Below, piece after piece: positions 15,226 through 22,479 of a stretch of DNA of 64,000 nt. How positions within the stretch are numbered: the first letter of the stretch is position 1; each line of letters opens with the position of its first letter. The notes beneath the pieces are model-generated. The model searched no databases. It saw only the letters and a list, made by a program, of their open reading frames with translations, and was not told the DNA's origin. The stretch is from Bacteroidota bacterium (GTDB taxonomy: Bacteria; Bacteroidota; Ignavibacteria; SZUA-365): assembly GCA_003246455.1 (NCBI GenBank), contig QKAF01000009.1:1-64000 (forward strand), written 5' to 3'. Both the position numbers and the translations under genes were made by a program.

Positions 15226-16596
15226 TCAGTCGATGCGCAGACTCGGACGAATCGTGAGCACACCCTTGCGGAAACCGAGGATGCGGTCAAAGTCCGCAAC
15301 GTAGATCATGTCGTTGAGCAGGAGCACGTCGCGCGGCGAAATGAATCCGCGGATGGTGATCGGGTCGATGCGCTCGACGAATCCGCCGTCCTTGTCGAAA
15401 TGGAACACGGCGACCGCGGAGGGATCCGCGACGTAAATGTCACCGTTGGCAGGATCGCTGCACACGCCGGTCGGGGTGACCATGTCGTCCTTGATCACGA
15501 GGTCAACGGAGAAATCCGATTTATTGAGAACCTGCACCTGGCCGTTGCCGTAGTCCGCGACGAGGACCCGGTCACCGGTGACGGCGATACCACGCGGGTC
15601 ACGGAACAGGCCGCCCGCGTAATGCTTGATGAGGGCGAGGTTCTTGTCGAAGACGGCAATGCCCTTCTTGTCCAGGACGTAGATCCGCTTCTCGTCGACG
15701 GCCACATCGCGCGGGTCGTCGAGATCGGAAGCGATGACTTTTTCGATCTTGTTGTTCGTGTTGAAGACGCGCAGCGAATTCGCTGCGGCATCGACGACAT
15801 ACGTATAGCTTTCATCGGCATCCACACCGCGCAGCGCGGTTTTTTCCTCGATGCTGATTTCGCTGACATATGTGCCGACGCTGGTGATGCGCTGCACGAT
15901 ACCGACCACCGGGTTGACGATGAGGAGTCCGTCTTCCTTGACTGCCATGTAGTCGAGATTATCGAGCTGGCGGCGGTTGGATTTCATGGCGTAATTGGGG
16001 ATATCCATCGCGCCGTCGCCGGAAATACGGAAATCCTCGAAGGAGACGCCCGACGAAACCGCGCAGAGGCCGGCGTAGCCGGAGTTGAAGCGCAGTTCTT
16101 CGAGAGCGACGTTGCGCTCATTGATGAGGACGGAATAGCTCTTGTTCTTCGGATCGGTGAACACCCGGATCTTCACGGGTGCGACGAGATCCGCGATGTT
16201 GACACTGCGAGTCTCGATGAAGGTGCCGGAATAATCCATGTACCCCAGCGTAATCCCGCCGTCAAGCACGCGCACGACGTGACAATCGTTCAGCGCTCCC
16301 GCATTCTCGGCGTTGAACAGCACACCGCCGCCGAGTTTATTCAGCGTGGTCTCGAGCACGTACGGCTTGGAGTTCATGAGATATCGACCGTAGAGCATGG
16401 CCATATTCTCGCTGCCGCCGGTAACGCGCACGCGGTCGCCTTCGACGGTCCAGGTGCCCGAAACGGGTTTCCAGTCGGCAGAAAGGGCGTCCTGGGCAAA
16501 GCCGTCCTCGATCCAGACATTCTGCGGTTCCGCTGACTGCGCAAATCCCGCGGTCGCGGCAAACAGGCCGATCAACAAGGTGAGTACGAAGCGCAT
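15226..16596 (-). CDS. Secreted NHL-repeat beta-propeller protein
   Basis: 456 residues from ATG 16596 (SD CAGGAGA); this start gives a clean signal peptide (MRFVLTLLIGLFAATAGFAQS), unlike the longer track ORF. The first half (about 25-220) looks like a concanavalin-type beta-sandwich region (DGFAQDALSADWKPVSGTWTVEGDR, EDFRISGDG). The second half contains about six propeller blades of NHL type, e.g. LDDPRDVAVDEKRIYVLDKKG and FRDPRGIAVTGDRVLVADYGNG. NHL propellers bind ligands or proteins outside the cell; no catalytic function can be assigned. It heads an operon with LarA, ICMT-like and GT9 genes. Confidence 0.82.
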   Translation of the reverse strand: MRFVLTLLIGLFAATAGFAQSAEPQNVWIEDGFAQDALSADWKPVSGTWTVEGDRVRVTGGSENMAMLYGRYLMNSKPYVLETTLNKLGGGVLFNAENAGALNDCHVVRVLDGGITLGYMDYSGTFIETRSVNIADLVAPVKIRVFTDPKNKSYSVLINERNVALEELRFNSGYAGLCAVSSGVSFEDFRISGDGAMDIPNYAMKSNRRQLDNLDYMAVKEDGLLIVNPVVGIVQRITSVGTYVSEISIEEKTALRGVDADESYTYVVDAAANSLRVFNTNNKIEKVIASDLDDPRDVAVDEKRIYVLDKKGIAVFDKNLALIKHYAGGLFRDPRGIAVTGDRVLVADYGNGQVQVLNKSDFSVDLVIKDDMVTPTGVCSDPANGDIYVADPSAVAVFHFDKDGGFVERIDPITIRGFISPRDVLLLNDMIYVADFDRILGFRKGVLTIRPSLRID

Positions 16597-16627
16597 TGTA
16601 TCTCCTGCTGTGATAATGGTATTGGGT

Positions 16628-16657
16628 AAAATACGGTAAACAGATACAATTCCACAA
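16628..16657 (-). promoter_or_regulatory. Predicted promoter of the NHL-larA-ICMT-GT9 operon
   Basis: Minus strand TTGTGG, 18 bases, then TATTTT followed by A. The expected transcript start lies about 25 bases before the NHL gene ATG. Confidence 0.5.
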
Positions 16658-16693
16658 AGGGAAAGAGGTTCAATCACATGGTTATCTTGCGTG

Positions 16694-17887
16694 TCATCCT
16701 TCTTCGAACATGCGATCATAGTACCGGATGACCGCGCGCGTGTTTTTCTCCGCATCGAATTGCTCGCGCGCAAATTCGATTCCGTTCCTGCCCATCCGCT
16801 CAGCCAGGGCCGGATCTTCGATCAGGCGCCGCATCGCCGCGGCGAGCGCCCCGCTGTCCTGCGCCCGGACGAGGAAGCCTGTCTCTCCGTCTCGGACCAG
16901 TTCGTTCGGCCCGCCGAGATCGGAGGCGATGACCGGCAGTCCCATGGCGCTGGCTTCGATCACCGGTCGCGCAAAATGCGGCACGGTGGAGGGAAAACAG
17001 AGAACGTCGGAAGCGGCCAGAAGCTGCGGGATATCGGACCGTACGCCCAGAAACCGGATTGCTTGTCGAAGCGGAGCGGGGATGGCCGAAAAAACCGCGT
17101 CCCTGTATATGCGCAGCCCGTTGATTTTGTTTCTGATGCCGTCATCAGGGACGGGGCCGGCAATGAGGAACTGTATGTCCGGCCGTGAAGCAAGCAGGCT
17201 GACCGCCGCGGCCACAAACTCGCGTGTTCCCTTGATGGGGTTCACGCCGCCGAGCATCGTGATCACCGGCCGGTCGACGCCGATTCCGAGTTCGCGCCGT
17301 ATGCTCTGCCCGTCGAGAGACGCATCGAACTGGGTAAAATCGATGAAGTTGTAGACGACGTGGATCCGAGTCGACGGACGCAGCTGCGACGCGTCATACC
17401 GGCAGATAGGCAGGACGAGATCACCCGTCCGGTCGATGATGCCCCGGATGACCGCGCGGCGCAGCCCGAGATATCCCCGCTGCAGCGGCTCGCGGATGTG
17501 CCAGACGACACGCAGCCCCTCCGCTTTCGCCGCAAGCGCGAACGCCGTGAGCGTCGACGTGTTGAGATGCACCGCGTCGAACTGCCGCGTGCGGAGGAAG
17601 CTCCTTGCGCGGAGGATGGTCAGCGGAAACTGCAGCAAACGCAGCGCCAGCTTCGGCAGCTGCCACCACGGATACCACAGCACATTCGTGTGGGAGAAGT
17701 CGTGCAGCGACGCATCGACCAGCGTTTCGATTCCCTCGCGGCGGTACAGATCCGCGGCTTCACTCTCATGGATGCAGAGCACCGTCGGCTGATACCGCGA
17801 ACGGTCCAGCCCGCGGATCAGGTAGAGCAGGCTCAGCGGAGCGCCGCCGATGCCCTTTCCGTGATGCACGTAGAGGATTTTCCTCAC
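16694..17887 (-). CDS. GT4-family glycosyltransferase
   Basis: 397 residues, a complete GT-B enzyme. N-terminal ILYVHHGKGIGGAPLSLLYL is the acceptor-domain start; ITMLGGVNPIKGTREFV opens the donor domain; the EASAMGLPVIASDLGGPNELV segment with the preceding FPSTVPHFARPVIEA is the nucleotide-sugar binding EX7E region. It adds a sugar to a glycan such as LPS or exopolysaccharide; donor and acceptor are unknown. It lies between the tryptophanase terminator and the NHL operon promoter, so it may be a single transcription unit or lead into that operon. Confidence 0.9.
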   Translation of the reverse strand: MRKILYVHHGKGIGGAPLSLLYLIRGLDRSRYQPTVLCIHESEAADLYRREGIETLVDASLHDFSHTNVLWYPWWQLPKLALRLLQFPLTILRARSFLRTRQFDAVHLNTSTLTAFALAAKAEGLRVVWHIREPLQRGYLGLRRAVIRGIIDRTGDLVLPICRYDASQLRPSTRIHVVYNFIDFTQFDASLDGQSIRRELGIGVDRPVITMLGGVNPIKGTREFVAAAVSLLASRPDIQFLIAGPVPDDGIRNKINGLRIYRDAVFSAIPAPLRQAIRFLGVRSDIPQLLAASDVLCFPSTVPHFARPVIEASAMGLPVIASDLGGPNELVRDGETGFLVRAQDSGALAAAMRRLIEDPALAERMGRNGIEFAREQFDAEKNTRAVIRYYDRMFEEG

Positions 17888-17907
17888 AGGCGCGGAGTTT
17901 GTGGAAC

Positions 17908-17942
17908 AAAAAAGAGCCGTCCCCGTGCGAGTCGGGGACGGC
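17908..17942 (-). terminator. Rho-independent terminator after tnaA
   Basis: GCCGTCCCCG pairs with CGGGGACGGC around a 7-base loop; on the minus strand six T follow. It lies 17 bases after the tryptophanase stop. Confidence 0.93.
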
Positions 17943-17959
17943 CGAAACTGCGAGACGTA

Positions 17960-19348
17960 TCAGTCGTTGTAACCGAACCGCGCCGTGAAATGCCGGAGCA
18001 TCGGTGCTTCGTAGGTCAGGTGCAGGCCCTTCAGTTCATCGCGGCGGTCGTACACGTGCTTGACCACTTCGATGACGTAGTCGATATGGCTCTGCGTGTA
18101 CACGCGACGGGGAATGGCGAGGCGGACCAGTTCGAGGTCGGGTGCCACGAACGCGCCGTCTTCGGTGCGTCCGAACATGACGCTGCCGATTTCCACGGCA
18201 CGAATACCGCCGTCGAGGTAGAGGGCGCAGGTGATGGACTGTGCGGGGAACTGATCCTGCGGAATGTTCGGGCAGAAGCGCTTGGCGTCGAGATAGATCG
18301 CATGACCGCCCGGCGGCATCAGGATGGGCACACCCAGTTCGTCGAGTTTGCGTCCGAGGTACTCGGTGCTCTTGATGCGGTACTGCAGGTAATCCTCGTC
18401 GAGGATTTCCTCGAGTCCCTGCGCAATCGCTTCGAGGTCGCGGCCGGCGAGTCCGCCGTAGGTCGGGAATCCTTCGGTGACGATGAGCAGGTTGCGGCAC
18501 TGCACGGCGAGGTCGTCATCGTTCAGGGCAAGCCAGCCGCCGATGTTCACCAGGGCATCCTTCTTCGCGGACATGGTCGACCCATCCGCATAGGAGAACA
18601 TCTCCTGCGCGATTTCCAGCGGGGTTTTGTCCTGGTATCCCGGTTCGCGCAGTTTGATGAAGTACGCGTTTTCCGCGAAGCGGCAGGAATCCATAATCAG
18701 CGGGAGTCCGTACTTGTCGCAGACGGCGCGGGTCTGACGGATATTCTCCATCGATACCGGCTGTCCGCCGCCCGAGTTGTTGGTCACCGTAATCATGACG
18801 GCGGGAATATTCTCGACACCGTATTTCAGGATCGTCGCTTCCAGTTTTTCGATGTCCATGTTGCCTTTGAAGTCGGCGATCACTTCGGGCCGTTTCCCCT
18901 GCTCGTTGAGGCAGTCGATAGCCAGGGCGCCAGAAAACTCGACATTGGCCCGCGTCGTATCGAAGTGCGTGTTGTTCGGGACCACCTTCCCTTTTCCACC
19001 GATAATGGAAAACAGGATTTTCTCCGCGGCACGGCCCTGATGCGTGGGGATGATGTTCTTCATTCCCGTGATCTTGCGGACCATCGATTCCATGCGGTAA
19101 AAGCTGCGCGAGCCGGCATAGGATTCGTCGCCGTCGAGCAGACCCGCCCACTGGGCGGAACTCATCGCCGAGGTCCCGCTGTCGGTCAGCAGATCGATCA
19201 GCACGTTTTCGGCTGAAATGAGGAAGGGGTTGAAGCCGGCTTCCTCGAGAATCTGACTGCGTTCTTCGTATGTGGTGAACTTGATGGGTTCGACGGTCTT
19301 GATCTTGAAGGGTTCGATAACCGTCTTGATGTAGCTGTCTCTGATCAT
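17960..19348 (-). CDS. tnaA: Tryptophanase
   Basis: 462 residues, a PLP beta-eliminating lyase. LLTDSGTSAMSS, IPTHQGRAAEKI, the PLP Lys in GSTMSAKKDALVN and the C-terminal APMLRHFTARF are visible. Three positions that separate tryptophanase from tyrosine phenol-lyase are all tryptophanase-like: Asp in HFDTTR (Thr in the tyrosine enzyme), GIRAVEIG without the specificity Arg, and His in LRHF (Phe in the tyrosine enzyme). It should split tryptophan into indole, pyruvate and ammonia. The gene stands alone with its own promoter and terminator; no tnaC-like leader or TnaB permease is adjacent. It competes for substrate with the kynurenine operon 7 kb away. Confidence 0.93.
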   Translation of the reverse strand: MIRDSYIKTVIEPFKIKTVEPIKFTTYEERSQILEEAGFNPFLISAENVLIDLLTDSGTSAMSSAQWAGLLDGDESYAGSRSFYRMESMVRKITGMKNIIPTHQGRAAEKILFSIIGGKGKVVPNNTHFDTTRANVEFSGALAIDCLNEQGKRPEVIADFKGNMDIEKLEATILKYGVENIPAVMITVTNNSGGGQPVSMENIRQTRAVCDKYGLPLIMDSCRFAENAYFIKLREPGYQDKTPLEIAQEMFSYADGSTMSAKKDALVNIGGWLALNDDDLAVQCRNLLIVTEGFPTYGGLAGRDLEAIAQGLEEILDEDYLQYRIKSTEYLGRKLDELGVPILMPPGGHAIYLDAKRFCPNIPQDQFPAQSITCALYLDGGIRAVEIGSVMFGRTEDGAFVAPDLELVRLAIPRRVYTQSHIDYVIEVVKHVYDRRDELKGLHLTYEAPMLRHFTARFGYND

Positions 19349-19419
19349 CGTTAGTCTGAAACGTATGTGGGTGATGCTGATGGATTGGGCATGCGGATTG
19401 GATCCGCAGATAGCATATA

Positions 19420-19448
19420 AAAATAGCCTTTTTTCGCCTGTTTTTCAA
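19420..19448 (-). promoter_or_regulatory. Predicted tnaA promoter
   Basis: Minus strand TTGAAA, 17 bases, then TATTTT followed by T. The leader would be about 65 bases, too short for an E. coli-type tnaC leader with rut site. Confidence 0.5.
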
Positions 19449-19461
19449 AAACTGCGGACTG

Positions 19462-19491
19462 CGAAAAAGCCGGGGTCACCCGGCTTTTTCG
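19462..19491 (-). terminator. Terminator overlapping the end of the BY-kinase gene
   Basis: A perfect 13-bp stem (CGAAAAAGCCGGG/CCCGGCTTTTTCG) with a GTCA loop. The stem uses the last codons and stop of the kinase gene, and the T run forms part of the descending arm. The tnaA -35 box begins 14 bases beyond it. Confidence 0.75.
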
Positions 19492-21851
19492 ACATCCTCT
19501 TCCCTGGCCTTTTTCTTCTTCACGCGGCGCGACTTCTTCTCGCCGTCCGCCGAGTAATAGTAGTAATTCTGGTAGTAGTAGCGATAGTAGGAGTAGTACA
19601 CCTTGTTCGCGTTGAAACGGTTGACGACAACGCCGAGAATGCGGGCGTTGTTGGCTTCGAGCATCTCATGCGATTTCGTCAGGCCCAGCGACTTCGTCTG
19701 GTCGGCGGAAATGATGACCACGGTCCCATCGGTGTATTTCGAGAGGACGAGCGTATCGGCCATGGCGATCACCGGCGGCGCATCGAACAGCACGAGGTCG
19801 TAATACTGCCGCACGAGCTTGACGAATTTGTCCATGCGGGCGGAGCCGAGCAGTTCCGCCGGATGGCTCGGGATGTTGCCGCAGGGCGTGATGTGCAGTC
19901 CGGGGACCGACGATTTCTTGATGCACTGGTTGACCGGAATTTCTCCGATCAGGGCATTGGAGAGGCCGGGCTCGCGCTCGACGTCGAAAATCTGATGCTG
20001 CACAGGGCGACGAAGGTCGGCATCCACCAGCAGCACTTTCCGGCCTGAATTCGCGGCGCTCACGGCCAGGTTTGCGATGGCGGTGGACTTCCCTTCCTTG
20101 GGTGCCGGGCTGGTGAATACCACGGCCTTCGATTTCCCGTGTTCCGGGAGCGAGTTCTCGATCGCCGTCCGCATGGTTCTGTAGCTCTCGCTGGGCGGCG
20201 ACTGCGGCGCGGTCAGCGTTACCAGGGTCTGATTCCGATCGAGCTTGTTGTCGTCGGATCCGAAAGTCGGGATAAATGACAGCACGGGCATGCCCAGCTT
20301 CTCGACGTCCTCCGGACTGCGTATGGTCGTGTCCATGTAGCGGAGCAGAATCGCCACGCCGAAGCCGAGTCCGAGCCCCACGAGAATGCCGAGGATCATG
20401 TTCATCGGACGATTCGGTTTCACCGGACGCATCGGGACGCGCGCGCGATCCACGATATCGACGTTCCCCATCGTGGTCTGCTCGTTGATGAGCGCTTCCT
20501 GGTATTTCTCATCGAGCAGTCCGTACAGCTTGTCGTAACTGAGACGCTTCCGTTCCATTCGCGCGTACTGAATGCTCTGGGCCGGGATCTGCTCGAACTG
20601 CACGTTGTACTGCTTGATGACGCTCTGAAGGTTGGCGATGCGGGACCGCTGGGATTCGATGTCGACATCCTGCTGGAGGATCTTCTGGCGGAGCTCACGC
20701 GCGTATTCGACGGGTGCGCCGGTGACATCGTCGGAGGCGCTGAGGTTTTTGCTGGCGGCTTCGATCTGGTCGAGCACTTCACGCAGCTGGCGCTGCTTTT
20801 CGGCAATGTCCTTCGCCGCGAACGGCTCGAGATCCGGACGGACCTTGAGTGTCTGGTTGCGATTGTACTCGGCGGTCTGGATGTCCGCTTCGAGTTTCGT
20901 TTTCTTCTCCAGCAGCGCCTTGAGCCGCGGATCCACGCCCTCCTTCAGCTGGCGGGCCAGATTCGGTTCCACCTGCTTGAGCTGCTGATGCATTTCGGAC
21001 CGGATTTTCTCGGCCGATGCGAGATCGATCTTGGCCTGCTCCAGCTGCGCCTCGAACGTCGCCAGCTGCTGGATCAGCTGCTGCGTCTCGGCATCGAGAC
21101 TGACGAAGCCCTGCGACTGCTGAAAGCTGCGCACCTGGTTTTCGATGTTCGCGAGGGAATCCTTCTTCGAATCCATCTGTCCCTCGAGGAAGCTCCGGGC
21201 GGTGGTCACGTTCTCGCGCGCGGATTCGAGGTTGCGCAGCTGGTAGGCGTCCACGTACAGGTTTGCGATCTTCGCGGCTTCGATGGGCGAGGTGCTCAGG
21301 ACGTTGATGCGGATGAAGTCCACCCCGCGCACTTCCTCGGCCGACATCTGCGCGCGCGCGCGTGCGGCGACCATCTCGCGATCCGCCATGCGGGTCGACG
21401 TATCCATCTTCGCCAGGCCGACCGATACGAAAAAGTTTTCCAGTCCGACGGTGCGCGCGATCTTGCGCAGCGTCGACGGACGCTGCCGCGCCTTGAGAAT
21501 CGGCAGGGTGTCGCCTGCCGCGCTCTGCATCTCGGTTTGATCGACGAGCATCTTCGCCACCCGGTCGGCGACGCCGTCGCTCTGGATGATCAGGATTTCG
21601 TTTGCGATGATGCGTTCCCCGCCCCACCCGAGCATATCGAACCCGGGCTGCGACGCCTGACCGCTCAGAAGATCCTTCGATGCTTTCAAACGGACGCTCG
21701 CGCTCGCCTGATAGATGTCATCCTGCTGCATGGTGTAAAACCACGTCGCGGTGACAACTATGACAAAGATGGCGAGAATAACCCACTTGCCCTCGAAGGC
21801 AATACGGAGGTACTCCTGCACCTGCTTATTGAAATCGTCTCTTGCAGTCAT
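19476..21851 (-). CDS. Wzc-like polysaccharide co-polymerase / BY-type tyrosine autokinase
   Basis: 791 residues. A Wzz domain starts after the first membrane span (about 20-42, WVILAIFVIVVTATWFY); a long coiled coil follows (about 220-460); the GNVR region and second span (MNMILGILVGLGLGFGVAILL) come near 480. The C-terminal kinase has Walker A (SPAPKEGKSTAIANLA), Walker A' (VLLVDADLRRP) and Walker B (LVLFDAPP). The tail holds a tyrosine cluster (YYSYYRYYYQNYYYYS) followed by a Lys/Arg-rich end; these tyrosines are the autophosphorylation sites in the family. The protein sets the chain length and export of a capsule or exopolysaccharide. The upstream SLBB gene is a likely partner. No cognate phosphatase or polymerase is nearby. 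Confidence 0.93.
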   Translation of the reverse strand: MTARDDFNKQVQEYLRIAFEGKWVILAIFVIVVTATWFYTMQQDDIYQASASVRLKASKDLLSGQASQPGFDMLGWGGERIIANEILIIQSDGVADRVAKMLVDQTEMQSAAGDTLPILKARQRPSTLRKIARTVGLENFFVSVGLAKMDTSTRMADREMVAARARAQMSAEEVRGVDFIRINVLSTSPIEAAKIANLYVDAYQLRNLESARENVTTARSFLEGQMDSKKDSLANIENQVRSFQQSQGFVSLDAETQQLIQQLATFEAQLEQAKIDLASAEKIRSEMHQQLKQVEPNLARQLKEGVDPRLKALLEKKTKLEADIQTAEYNRNQTLKVRPDLEPFAAKDIAEKQRQLREVLDQIEAASKNLSASDDVTGAPVEYARELRQKILQQDVDIESQRSRIANLQSVIKQYNVQFEQIPAQSIQYARMERKRLSYDKLYGLLDEKYQEALINEQTTMGNVDIVDRARVPMRPVKPNRPMNMILGILVGLGLGFGVAILLRYMDTTIRSPEDVEKLGMPVLSFIPTFGSDDNKLDRNQTLVTLTAPQSPPSESYRTMRTAIENSLPEHGKSKAVVFTSPAPKEGKSTAIANLAVSAANSGRKVLLVDADLRRPVQHQIFDVEREPGLSNALIGEIPVNQCIKKSSVPGLHITPCGNIPSHPAELLGSARMDKFVKLVRQYYDLVLFDAPPVIAMADTLVLSKYTDGTVVIISADQTKSLGLTKSHEMLEANNARILGVVVNRFNANKVYYSYYRYYYQNYYYYSADGEKKSRRVKKKKAREEDVEKAG

Positions 21852-21933
21852 TCAGGTGTAGATATGTGAATAAGGGAACGTAACTCTCTCTTTTCGATCC
21901 GGCGCATCAAGCGGAACGCCGGACAGGCGGACG

Positions 21934-22479
21934 TCAGTTCGAAGCGATGTTGATCACGGCGACGGTGGACGTGATCACCGAAGCGATGGCCACGACGATC
22001 TGTGCGATACGCAGGATCGTGTCGCCGCGCGATTCCTTGCCGTCGACTATGACAAGATCTCCGGGATACAGCGAAAGATCGGAGGTCACGGTCGCGATGC
22101 TCCGCAGTTCGAGATACTTCTCGACATTGACCTCGAACACCTCGGCAATCTCACTCTGATTATCCACCCCGCCCTTGCGAACTATCTTCACCCGATCGAG
22201 GAACACTTCCGCGCTGCGATCGTTGGGACCGCCGCAGTAGGACAGGAGATCGAGCAGGTTGGTCGTACAGGGGACGCGATAGCGGCCCGGATTCCGGACG
22301 AAGCCCCAGACGCTCACGAGCAGGTCGCAGCCGTCGCCGCTCGAGAAGTTGTAGTAGGATCCGCTCTGACCGGAAAAGAACTGGGATGCCGGGTTGCTGT
22401 CGGTGAGGATTTGCGCCCGAAGACCGGGCGCAAATCCCACGACAAGCAGAAATGCAAAAAGAAGCGCACGCTGCGACAC
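21934..22479 (-). CDS. Small SLBB-domain exported protein
   Basis: 181 residues. Signal peptide (ALLFAFLLVVGFAPGLRAQ), then an SLBB domain (SVWGFVRNPGRYRVPCTTNLLDLLSYCGGP) at about 55-140, and a C-terminal membrane helix (IAQIVVAIASVITSTVAVI). The canonical Poly_export (Wza) domain is missing, so it is not a full outer-membrane export channel; it may be a periplasmic accessory or adapter to the BY-kinase encoded after it. It starts directly at the EF-G-like stop with no spacing. Confidence 0.8.
   Translation of the reverse strand: MSQRALLFAFLLVVGFAPGLRAQILTDSNPASQFFSGQSGSYYNFSSGDGCDLLVSVWGFVRNPGRYRVPCTTNLLDLLSYCGGPNDRSAEVFLDRVKIVRKGGVDNQSEIAEVFEVNVEKYLELRSIATVTSDLSLYPGDLVIVDGKESRGDTILRIAQIVVAIASVITSTVAVINIASN

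Noticed and set aside
17960-19348. Tyrosine phenol-lyase as identity
   Set aside because: The Thr, Arg and Phe specificity residues of that enzyme are replaced by the tryptophanase residues Asp, Ile and His.
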